Assembly: GCA_030147225.1 (NCBI GenBank)
Contig: JASLAI010000367.1
Location: 1 to 5,032 of the forward strand
Reading direction: 5' to 3'
Origin: Planococcus sp. (in: firmicutes)
GTDB lineage: Bacteria; Bacillota; Bacilli; Bacillales_A; Planococcaceae
Length of the DNA: 5,032 bases
Position numbers and translations under genes: made by a program. Shown in pieces: positions 1-4,690 of this stretch (its first letter is position 1; each line of letters starts with the position of its first letter). Under the pieces are notes generated by a model. It saw only the letters and a program-made list of their open reading frames with translations. It searched no databases and had not been told where the DNA came from.

Positions 1-44
1 TTTGATCCCGTCATGCCCTGGTTCGAATCCAGGTACCCCAGCCA
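1..44 (+). tRNA. tRNA-Gln (anticodon TTG), 3' part only
   Basis: This is the 3' portion of a tRNA cut by the left edge of the window. The visible part begins in the anticodon loop (T33 at position 1, anticodon TTG at 2-4), then the 3' anticodon stem CCCGT (7-11), variable loop CATGC (12-16), T stem and loop CCTGG-TTCGAAT-CCAGG (17-33), acceptor strand TACCCCA (34-40), discriminator G (41) and an encoded CCA (42-44). The TTG anticodon and a TACCCCA-G-CCA end match Bacillus-type tRNA-Gln as I recall it. The D arm and 5' acceptor lie outside the window, so the identity rests on the anticodon and the 3' half. Confidence 0.93.
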
Positions 45-54
45 TTTTTACTAT

Positions 55-127
55 GAGCCATTAGCTCAGCTGGTAGAGCATCTGACTTTTAATCAGAGGG
101 TCGAAGGTTCGAATCCTTCATGGCTCA
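55..127 (+). tRNA. tRNA-Lys (anticodon TTT)
   Basis: A complete cloverleaf can be drawn. The acceptor GAGCCAT (55-61) pairs with ATGGCTC (120-126). The D stem is GCTC (64-67) with GAGC (76-79) around the loop AGCTGGTA. The anticodon stem is TCTGA (81-85) with TCAGA (93-97), the loop is CTTTTAA and the anticodon TTT is at 88-90. The variable loop is GGGTC, and the T arm is GAAGG-TTCGAAT-CCTTC (103-119). The discriminator is A127. CCA is not encoded: the gene runs straight into a T-rich spacer, so maturation should need 3' trimming (RNase Z type) and CCA addition. It lies 10 bp after tRNA-Gln and is probably part of the same transcript. Confidence 0.97.
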
Positions 128-157
128 TTTTTCAAATTCCTTGCGCCTGTTCAGCGC

Positions 158-230
158 GGGGCCTTAGCTCAGCTGGGAGAGCGCGTCGCTGGCAGTGACG
201 AGGTCAGGGGTTCGAGCCCCCTAGGCTCCA
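158..230 (+). tRNA. tRNA-Ala (anticodon GGC)
   Basis: A complete cloverleaf can be drawn. The acceptor GGGGCCT (158-164) pairs with AGGCTCC (223-229) and includes the G3-U70 wobble (G160 with T227), the classic identity element for alanyl-tRNA synthetase. The D stem is GCTC (167-170) with GAGC (179-182). The anticodon stem is CGTCG (184-188) with TGACG (196-200), ending in one G-T pair, and the anticodon GGC is at 191-193. The T arm is AGGGG-TTCGAGC-CCCCT (206-222). The discriminator is A230, and no CCA is encoded. GGC reads the GCC/GCU alanine codons. It is the last tRNA of the cluster, about 38 bp before the terminator. Confidence 0.97.
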
Positions 231-234
231 TTGT

Positions 235-263
235 TCCATGTGTATTTGTACTATCCATGTGTA
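235..263. repeat. short direct repeat TCCATGTGTA x2
   Basis: The 10-mer TCCATGTGTA occurs at 235-244 and again at 254-263, a 19 bp period, in the spacer between tRNA-Ala and the terminator. It is an exact match but short and could be chance. No integrase or other mobile-element mark is nearby. Confidence 0.4.
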
Positions 264-268
264 AAAAG

Positions 269-302
269 CCCGTATCCATTTACTTGGATACGGGTTTTTT
301 TT
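269..302. terminator. bidirectional intrinsic terminator between tRNA cluster and citA
   Basis: A perfect 10 bp stem, CCCGTATCCA (269-278) and TGGATACGGG (285-294), closes a 6-nt loop. On the plus strand it is followed by eight T (295-302), a classic Rho-independent terminator for the tRNA transcript. On the minus strand the stem is followed by the complement of AAAAA (263-267), so it can also end citA transcription. The citA stop codon (TAA, complement of 301-303) lies inside the plus-strand T tract, so the gene runs right up to the hairpin. Confidence 0.93.
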
Positions 303-1380
303 AGCTTCCGATGTATTGGGACTGCGGGCGGAAAATGACGTTGTTTTCTTGTTGCTCCAACGCATGGGTGGTCCAGCCGACAATACGGGCGACACTGAAT
401 GTTGGAGTGAATAGCTGCGTCGGCATTGCAATTGAACGCATGATGGCCGCGGCGTAGAATTCCACATTGGTATAGAGGGCACGACCAGGTTTGCGTTGAT
501 TCAGCTGCTCAATAATACGGGTCTCAGCAGTCGTTGCTAAGTCGAGCCATGCGTCTTCCCCTTGAAGCTCCAGGCATTTGTTTCGAAGAACAATGGACCG
601 GGGATCTTCTGTCCGGTAGACCCGGTGTCCAAAGCCCATGATTTTTTCGCCACGGTCAAGCTTGTTCGCAATCACGGAGTCGATGCGGTCAACGGATTTT
701 ATTTCGTCAAGCAGATCGATGACACCGGATGGCGCACCGCCGTGAAGTGGACCTTTCATGGCACCAAGGGCGGAGGTTACGGCAGATACGAGATCGGATT
801 CAGTGGATATGGTGACACGTGCAGCGAACGTCGAAGCGTTCATGCCATGCTCCATGGTCAGCTTCAAATACGTCTCGAGCGCTTCGATTTGTGTGCTGGT
901 CGGCTCCTGGCCAGTGATCATCCATAAATAATTTGCTGCATGTCCCAAATCATCTCTCGGTTGCACAGAATCTTGTCCGCTCTGAAGGCGGTAAAAGAGG
1001 GTGGTGATTACCGGGAGTGCTGCTGTAAGTGCAATGGCCTGTTCTTTAGAAGACAAAGCTTGAAATTTAGCATGCGTATATGCTGATACCAGCGTTCGCA
1101 TGGCATCCATCAACGGAGTCTCTTTTGGCAGGAGCTTAGCCATTTCTACAATGTGTGCCGGCAATTTCCTGTGGTAAGCCAATTGTTGATGAAGCTGCTT
1201 TAGTTGTGCAGCATCGGGCCATTGACCATGCCACATGAAATAGGCCGTTTCTTCAAATGATTTTCCGTCAATGACGGTCTGAACCAGCTCTCCCCGATAA
1301 CGTAATTCTCCTCGGTCCCCATCGACCGAAGCAATGGCTGTTTGCACGGCTACTACACCTTTTAATCCTTGTTGAAACAT
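301..1380 (-). CDS. citA: citrate synthase, CitA-type (minor citrate synthase I)
   Basis: This gene encodes a 359-residue cytoplasmic enzyme that condenses oxaloacetate with acetyl-CoA to citrate. Family motifs are clear: MEHGMNASTFAAR with His178, GPLHGGAPSG with His213, GFGHRVYRTEDPR with His252 and Arg261, and FRP with Arg351 near the end. The third catalytic position, usually Asp in an NVDFY-like motif, is Glu307 here (TNVEFY); I recall the same in B. subtilis CitA, which favours CitA over the major enzyme CitZ. The protein stops soon after the FRP motif (QYIGS), a few residues earlier than I recall for B. subtilis CitA. The start ATG (complement of 1378-1380) has a strong AAGGAGGA site 7 nt upstream. 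The divergent neighbour is a CitR-like regulator, which supports the CitA assignment. A 2-methylcitrate synthase is the main alternative. Confidence 0.9.
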   Translation of the reverse strand: MFQQGLKGVVAVQTAIASVDGDRGELRYRGELVQTVIDGKSFEETAYFMWHGQWPDAAQLKQLHQQLAYHRKLPAHIVEMAKLLPKETPLMDAMRTLVSAYTHAKFQALSSKEQAIALTAALPVITTLFYRLQSGQDSVQPRDDLGHAANYLWMITGQEPTSTQIEALETYLKLTMEHGMNASTFAARVTISTESDLVSAVTSALGAMKGPLHGGAPSGVIDLLDEIKSVDRIDSVIANKLDRGEKIMGFGHRVYRTEDPRSIVLRNKCLELQGEDAWLDLATTAETRIIEQLNQRKPGRALYTNVEFYAAAIMRSIAMPTQLFTPTFSVARIVGWTTHALEQQENNVIFRPQSQYIGS

Positions 1381-1387
1381 GATAAAT

Positions 1388-1395
1388 TCCTCCTT
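1388..1395 (-). promoter_or_regulatory. ribosome binding site of citA
   Basis: The minus strand reads AAGGAGGA here, 7 nt before the citA ATG. It is a near-perfect Shine-Dalgarno sequence and fixes the start. Confidence 0.9.
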
Positions 1396-1418
1396 TTCTT
1401 TTAGTTTACTCCCGATAT

Positions 1419-1446
1419 TTGATAAAAAAAATTAAAGATATATAAT
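1419..1446 (+). promoter_or_regulatory. sigma-A promoter of citR
   Basis: A -35 box TTGATA (1419-1424) and a perfect -10 box TATAAT (1441-1446) are separated by 16 bp of A-rich DNA. Transcription would start near 1453, about 32 bp before the chosen citR ATG. The -10 box overlaps the palindrome at 1443-1457, so a protein bound there would block this promoter. I found no equally clear promoter for citA on the opposite strand. Confidence 0.75.
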
Positions 1447-1457
1447 TGAATCAATTA
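1443..1457. promoter_or_regulatory. palindrome, candidate CitR operator
   Basis: TAATTGA-A-TCAATTA is a perfect 7 bp inverted repeat around one central base. It sits in the divergent citA/citR region, covers the citR -10 box and likely start point, and is centred about 70 bp upstream of the citA start codon. LysR-type regulators commonly bind a dyad that overlaps their own promoter and lies upstream of the divergent target. The role is inferred from position and symmetry; AT-rich palindromes can also arise by chance. Confidence 0.5.
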
Positions 1458-1474
1458 AGAATAGTAATCGAAAT

Positions 1475-1479
1475 GAGGG
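1475..1479 (+). promoter_or_regulatory. ribosome binding site deciding the citR start
   Basis: GAGGG lies 5 nt before ATG 1485. The earlier in-frame starts, TTG 1446 and ATG 1473, have no such site. TTG 1446 would also fall at the end of the -10 box, upstream of the predicted transcription start. Confidence 0.65.
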
Positions 1480-1484
1480 ATGTC

Positions 1485-2366
1485 ATGGAAGTCCAGTGGC
1501 TAAGAACCTTTGTGGACGCTGCAGAAACTTTAAATTTCAGAATGAGTTCGGAACGTTTGATGATGTCACAGCCCAGTGTCACTGTCCATATCCGTTTATT
1601 GGAGGAGAGTCTTGGTCTTCCTTTGTTTAAACGCAGCCATAACCGTGTATCTTTGACTGAAGAAGGTCGGCATTTTAAAGAAAGGGCCGTAAAAGTGCTG
1701 GAACAATTGGATAATAGCGTCGAAGAACTGCATTCCTTCGCACAAGGCTATCGCAAAAAATGGATATTGGCGATTTCTCCTTTAGTGGCAGAAACGATTT
1801 TGCCTTATATATTGAAGTCATTTACGGAGCAGCATCCAGATATGGAGCTGGTGATCCGTGTAGAAGAGTCTGAACACATTGAGGCGTTGGTTGAATCCGA
1901 AGAGGTGTCGGCTGGGATTTCTGCTTTGCCGCCTACTGGCCGAAGCATTGTTCAGCACATTGTATATAGGGATCCACTGCTGTTTATCCTGCCAAGAGAT
2001 GCCTACGACGATGAGACAGGACCGGCAGTTTCAGTAGAGAATGCTTTGCGGACAACTGTATTGTTTACGAACCATCATCCTGTTTTTTGGGAAGAGCTTT
2101 TAGGGAAGCTGCGGCTGCATGTGCCTGGCATCCGAACGATGAAAGTAACACAAGCCCATATCGCCAAACGGTTTATCCAAGAAGGCTTAGGCTCATCATT
2201 TTTGCCGAAGTCGATAGTCCGTCGGGAACTGCTTGAAGGACGGTTAATGGAAGCGCATTTCGATTTATTTCCTTTGCCTGAAGTTTCCACGTATTTTTTG
2301 ACGAAACATATGGGTGTACTGGAACAGGATTTTATGCGGCGTATTCAATCAGTATATTTTACTTAA
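1485..2366 (+). CDS. citR: LysR-type transcriptional regulator, CitR-like
   Basis: This gene encodes a 293-residue LysR-family DNA-binding regulator, close in length to B. subtilis CitR. An N-terminal winged helix-turn-helix covers about residues 1-60 (WLRTFVDAAETLNF, then SQPSVTVHIRLLEESLG with LFKR). A linker helix follows, then the periplasmic-binding-like effector domain at about 92-290. The stretch RTMKVTQAHIAKRFIQEGLG (217-236) and the LFTNHHPVFWEELL region closely resemble B. subtilis CitR as I recall it. In B. subtilis, CitR represses the divergent citA; the same arrangement here makes that role likely. I chose ATG 1485 because MEVQWLRTF aligns with the usual LysR N-terminus; longer versions from TTG 1446 or ATG 1473 add non-family residues. 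The effector ligand cannot be read from the sequence. Confidence 0.88.
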   Translation: MEVQWLRTFVDAAETLNFRMSSERLMMSQPSVTVHIRLLEESLGLPLFKRSHNRVSLTEEGRHFKERAVKVLEQLDNSVEELHSFAQGYRKKWILAISPLVAETILPYILKSFTEQHPDMELVIRVEESEHIEALVESEEVSAGISALPPTGRSIVQHIVYRDPLLFILPRDAYDDETGPAVSVENALRTTVLFTNHHPVFWEELLGKLRLHVPGIRTMKVTQAHIAKRFIQEGLGSSFLPKSIVRRELLEGRLMEAHFDLFPLPEVSTYFLTKHMGVLEQDFMRRIQSVYFT

Positions 2367-2380
2367 AGGGAGAGATCGGG

Positions 2381-2944
2381 ATGATTATTGAATCGGATGG
2401 CATTCGTTTGCGTTTATTGAAAAGGGATGATTTTGAAGCATTATGGGCTTTGCATACACCCGAAATCTTTGAGTATATGCTCAATAAAGTCGAAGTTTTT
2501 GAAGACTTGGTTACTTGGCTGGAGGCGGGCCTGAATCAGTCCAATGTCCTAATTTTTGCGGTAGAGAACCCTCAGACTGCCGAAATTATTGGCACTACAC
2601 GTATATATGCAATTGATGAGACTCATAAAAGCTGCGAGATCGGAGCTACATTCTATGCAAAATCAGCCCAGCGCACGCATGTCAATACGGCGGTCAAACG
2701 GGCATTGCTCAGTTATTGCTTTGAAGAGCGAGGGATGATTCGTGTGCAATTTAAAACAGATGCCGAAAATATCCGCTCACAGAAGGCGATCGAACGTATT
2801 GGTGCTTTTAAAGAAGGAATACTTCGCAACGAACGTATTCGTTCAACCGGCAAACCGAGAAATGCCGTTGTTTATTCAATCATCGATAGAGACTGGCCGA
2901 AAGTGAAAAAAGAGCTTGTGAAAAAAGTGAATAAATATACTTGA
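2381..2944 (+). CDS. GNAT-family N-acetyltransferase (RimJ/RimL-like)
   Basis: This gene encodes a 187-residue single-domain acetyltransferase that would move an acetyl group from acetyl-CoA to an amine. It begins with the usual RimL-like pattern (GIRLRLLKRDDFEALWAL, residues 7-24). The motif A region is EIGATFYAKSAQRTHVNTAV (86-105), and the C-terminal part has the typical TDAENIRSQKAIERIGAFKEG pattern (126-146). The CoA-binding loop is QRTHVN rather than Q/RxxGxG/A; I recall QRT-VNTE-type loops as a recurrent variant in this subfamily, so this need not mean loss of activity. The substrate cannot be predicted. The gene starts 14 bp after citR, with AAAGGGAG about 8 nt before the ATG, and no promoter or terminator lies between, so the two are probably co-transcribed. 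The C-terminus is lysine-rich (about 174-185). Confidence 0.85.
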   Translation: MIIESDGIRLRLLKRDDFEALWALHTPEIFEYMLNKVEVFEDLVTWLEAGLNQSNVLIFAVENPQTAEIIGTTRIYAIDETHKSCEIGATFYAKSAQRTHVNTAVKRALLSYCFEERGMIRVQFKTDAENIRSQKAIERIGAFKEGILRNERIRSTGKPRNAVVYSIIDRDWPKVKKELVKKVNKYT

Positions 2945-2954
2945 TTTTGTACGG

Positions 2955-2984
2955 TTGAGCCAAAGAGACCTTAGCGGTTACAAT
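2955..2984 (+). promoter_or_regulatory. probable sigma-A promoter of rocF
   Basis: TTGAGC (2955-2960) and TACAAT (2979-2984) are 18 bp apart, between the acetyltransferase stop and the arginase start. The predicted transcript would start near 2991, about 24 nt before the ATG. No GG-N10-GC sigma-54 element is visible, although B. subtilis rocF is known to depend on the sigma-54-type factor SigL. The match is good but computed by eye. Confidence 0.5.
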
Positions 2985-3002
2985 GAATCTATCTTGCTAA
3001 GG
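2969..3002. repeat. inverted repeat CCTTAGC / GCTAAGG before rocF
   Basis: CCTTAGC (2969-2975) and GCTAAGG (2996-3002) are perfect inverted copies with a 20-base spacer. The left arm lies just before the -10 box. The right arm lies at the predicted transcript start and overlaps the first bases of the rocF Shine-Dalgarno. No T tract follows, so it is not a terminator. It could be an operator, or, in transcripts reading through from citR, a hairpin that partly hides the ribosome binding site. Confidence 0.5.
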
Positions 3003-3006
3003 GGGT
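2999..3006 (+). promoter_or_regulatory. ribosome binding site deciding the rocF start
   Basis: AAGGGGGT sits 8 nt before ATG 3015. This fixes the arginase start there and not at an upstream in-frame non-ATG codon (2955), which would add 20 non-family residues. Confidence 0.85.
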
Positions 3007-3014
3007 ATAAAATT

Positions 3015-3923
3015 ATGAATAAATTAAATATATCTATTATTGGAGTTCCAATGGATCATGGTCAAAATCGCCGTGGTGTCGACATGGGGCCAAGTGCTAT
3101 CCGGTATGCTGGAGTTGTCGATCGCATCGAAGAATTAGGTCATAGCGTTTCGGATGAAGGGGATATTCAGATTGGCCAGGCAGACGGCAGCGTTGATACA
3201 TCGACAAACTTGCGTAATTTGAAAGCGATTACGGAAGCGACAGAAGCACTTGGCGATAAAGTATTTGAAGTTGCAGAAGCAGGCAATTTTCCATTAGTGC
3301 TGGGCGGCGACCATAGTATTGCAATCGGTACTCTTTCCGGGATTTCCGAGCGCCATGAAAACCTGGGGGTTATCTGGTATGATGCACACGCTGATATGAA
3401 CACCAGCGATACGTCACCATCTGGCAACATTCACGGCATGCCGCTTGCAGCAAGCTTCGGGCACGGCCACGAAAAATTGACGAACATCCGTGGGTATTCA
3501 CCAAAAGTGAAGCCTGAAAATATCGTCATCATCGGTGCGCGTTCAGTAGACCCAGGTGAACGTGAATTGATTAAAGAGCGTGGAATCCGCGTCTACAGCA
3601 TGCACGAAATCGATAAAATGGGCATGAATGCAGTCATCGAGGATTCGATCCGCTACTTGAAAGAAGAACGCAAAACGGATGCGGTTCATTTATCATTGGA
3701 CCTTGATGGAATTGATCCGATGTACACACCTGGCGTCGGCACACCGGTACCAGGCGGCATCAGCTACCGTGAAAGCCATTTAGCGATGGAAATGCTGTTT
3801 GATGCAGGCATCATTACATCTGCTGAATTTGTGGAAGTCAATCCGATTCTTGATGAGAAAAACCGTACGGCTGACGTAGCAGTAGCATTGATCGGTTCCT
3901 TATTCGGCGAAAAATTATTGTAA
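3015..3923 (+). CDS. rocF: arginase
   Basis: This gene encodes a 302-residue cytoplasmic enzyme of the ureohydrolase family that hydrolyses L-arginine to L-ornithine and urea, the entry to arginine use as carbon and nitrogen. The binuclear manganese site is complete: GGDH with His100, DAHAD with Asp123, His125 and Asp127, and SLDLDGIDP with Asp229 and Asp231. The arginase-specific segment MNTSDTSPSGNIHG carries Asn129 and Ser136 for substrate binding and His140 as the likely proton shuttle; EFVEVNP supplies Glu274. The segment and the length (near 296 for B. subtilis RocF) favour arginase over agmatinase or formiminoglutamase. The start is ATG 3015 with a strong ribosome site. It lies 70 bp after the acetyltransferase with its own probable promoter, and a terminator follows directly, so it can be a single-gene unit. 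No other arginine-catabolism gene is in the window. Confidence 0.96.
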   Translation: MNKLNISIIGVPMDHGQNRRGVDMGPSAIRYAGVVDRIEELGHSVSDEGDIQIGQADGSVDTSTNLRNLKAITEATEALGDKVFEVAEAGNFPLVLGGDHSIAIGTLSGISERHENLGVIWYDAHADMNTSDTSPSGNIHGMPLAASFGHGHEKLTNIRGYSPKVKPENIVIIGARSVDPGERELIKERGIRVYSMHEIDKMGMNAVIEDSIRYLKEERKTDAVHLSLDLDGIDPMYTPGVGTPVPGGISYRESHLAMEMLFDAGIITSAEFVEVNPILDEKNRTADVAVALIGSLFGEKLL

Positions 3924-3927
3924 TCCA

Positions 3928-3952
3928 AAGACAGGCGAAAGCCTGTTTTTTT
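3928..3952 (+). terminator. intrinsic terminator of rocF
   Basis: ACAGGC (3931-3936), a GAAA tetraloop and GCCTGT (3941-3946) form a tight hairpin, followed by a T run to 3952. It starts a few bases after the rocF TAA and separates arginase from the sigW operon. Confidence 0.92.
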
Positions 3953-3965
3953 GTGCCGAAAAATC

Positions 3966-3991
3966 GGAAACTTTTTAAAATAAAAAACGTC
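3966..3991 (+). promoter_or_regulatory. candidate second ECF-type promoter upstream of sigW
   Basis: GGAAAC (3966-3971), a 16 bp A/T tract beginning TTTTTAAAAT, then CGTC (3988-3991) gives the AAC/CGT pattern used by ECF sigma factors. CGTC is preferred by SigM/SigX-like factors over SigW. It lies between the rocF terminator and the main sigW promoter and points at sigW. The A/T tract after the -35 AAC is a known ECF-promoter feature. This is a motif match only. Confidence 0.4.
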
Positions 3992-4001
3992 ACAAAATTA
4001 G

Positions 4002-4032
4002 TTGGATTTATTTGGGTATTGTCTGATACGAT
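4002..4032 (+). promoter_or_regulatory. weak candidate sigma-A promoter upstream of sigW
   Basis: TTGGAT (4002-4007) and TACGAT (4027-4032), with an extended -10 TG at 4024-4025, are 19 bp apart. The wide spacing makes it weak, though the TGNTACGAT element could compensate. It could give basal sigW expression. Confidence 0.25.
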
Positions 4033-4050
4033 GGAAGAAGAAAAAATATT

Positions 4051-4078
4051 TGAAACCTTTTAAGTCAATGACCGTATA
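4051..4078 (+). promoter_or_regulatory. SigW autoregulatory promoter
   Basis: TGAAAC (4051-4056), a 16 bp spacer beginning CTTTT, then CGTATA (4073-4078) is an exact match to the known sigma-W promoter consensus (TGAAAC-N16-CGTA). It lies about 36 bp upstream of the sigW ATG. It indicates that SigW transcribes its own operon, as in B. subtilis. Transcription should start about 7-9 bp after the -10 element, near 4085. Confidence 0.93.
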
Positions 4079-4114
4079 TAAAGTACAGCCGCATAGGCGG
4101 AGGGAAATGAGATC

Positions 4115-4678
4115 ATGGATGCGTTAGTCAATAAACGAATAGCTAAAGTATTAAAAGGCGATCAGAACGCATTCGCCGAAATCGTGGAGCTTTACCAGCA
4201 CCAGCTGTATCAGATCTGCTACCGGATGCTTGGCAATAAGCAGGAAGCAGAAGATATCGCTCAGGAAGCTTTTATGCGCGCTTATGTCAACATTCACACA
4301 TTTGACCAGAAGCGGAAATTTTCGACCTGGCTCTACCGCATTGCCACCAATTTATGCATCGACCGGATCCGCAAGAAAAAGCCGGATTATCATTTGGATG
4401 CTGAAGTGCGTGGAACGGAAGGCCTGAATATGTATTCGAAAATTGCCAATGACGACGAGCTTCCGGAAGAAGAGTTGATGAGAATGGAAGTACAGGAGCG
4501 GGTACAGTACGAGATTAGCCGCTTGCCAGATAAGTACCGTGCCGCTATTGTATTAAAGTATATTGAAGAATTGCCGCTGGCTGAAATCAGTGAAATCCTG
4601 GATTTGCCGTTGGGTACGGTGAAGACGCGTATACACCGAGGGCGAGAGGCTCTTCGCAAGCAATTGAGCAATTTGTAG
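4115..4678 (+). CDS. sigW: ECF RNA polymerase sigma factor SigW
   Basis: This gene encodes a 187-residue extracytoplasmic-function sigma factor that directs RNA polymerase to envelope-stress and antimicrobial-resistance promoters. Sigma region 2 covers about 21-90, with EAEDIAQEAFMRAYVNI (44-60) for core binding and FSTWLYRIATNLCIDRIRKK (69-88) for -10 recognition. An acidic linker (about 112-121, DDELPEEE) leads to sigma region 4 (about 125-183), whose helix-turn-helix LAEISEILDLPLGTVKTRIH (155-174) reads the -35. The length equals B. subtilis SigW, and long stretches such as RKKKPDY and GTVKTRIHRGREALRKQL match it as I recall. Expression is set by the TGAAAC-N16-CGTATA promoter just upstream. 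The Shine-Dalgarno GGAGGG lies 10 nt before the ATG. The stop TAG overlaps the rsiW ribosome site, consistent with coupled translation with its inhibitor. Confidence 0.97.
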   Translation: MDALVNKRIAKVLKGDQNAFAEIVELYQHQLYQICYRMLGNKQEAEDIAQEAFMRAYVNIHTFDQKRKFSTWLYRIATNLCIDRIRKKKPDYHLDAEVRGTEGLNMYSKIANDDELPEEELMRMEVQERVQYEISRLPDKYRAAIVLKYIEELPLAEISEILDLPLGTVKTRIHRGREALRKQLSNL

Positions 4679-4682
4679 GAGG
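4677..4682 (+). promoter_or_regulatory. ribosome binding site of rsiW, overlapping the sigW stop
   Basis: AGGAGG shares two bases with the sigW TAG stop (4676-4678) and lies 8 nt before the rsiW ATG. The overlap suggests translational coupling that keeps sigma and anti-sigma in step. Confidence 0.88.
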
Positions 4683-4690
4683 CGAGCACG

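Noticed and set aside
13..198. 61-codon open frame over the tRNA genes
   Set aside because: It runs through tRNA-Lys and tRNA-Ala, which are structurally complete; translated tRNA sequence is a familiar false ORF.
204..482. 92-codon minus-strand open frame
   Set aside because: It overlaps the end of citA in another frame, crosses the terminator and enters tRNA-Ala; it has no domain.
827..843. GAACG-N-CGTTC inverted repeat in citA, with a similar one near 2829-2842 in the acetyltransferase gene
   Set aside because: Both are 5 bp arms inside coding sequence and do not fit a cre site (TGWAANCGNTNWCA); probably codon-driven coincidence.
562..927. 121-codon open frame on the plus strand
   Set aside because: It lies wholly antisense inside citA, has no ribosome binding site, and its product shows no recognisable domain; it is a shadow of the citrate synthase gene.
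1374..1379. TGAAAC at the start of citA on the plus strand as an ECF -35
   Set aside because: No CGTA or CGTC follows at 16-17 bp spacing.
1404..1459. Promoter of citA on the minus strand
   Set aside because: Several partial boxes exist (for example TTGATT at 1454-1449 and TTTAAT at 1436-1431) but none pair at 16-18 bp spacing, so no specific call is made.
1446..1484. Longer citR start at TTG 1446 or ATG 1473
   Set aside because: TTG 1446 overlaps the last base of the -10 box and lies before the predicted transcript start; both would add residues not seen in LysR proteins, and the GAGGG site serves ATG 1485.
2984..3030. ArgR/AhrC-type arginine box before or at the rocF start (TGAAT at 2984-2988 and 3016-3020)
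   Set aside because: Only single half-sites match; the facing halves do not read ATTCA, so an operator cannot be claimed.
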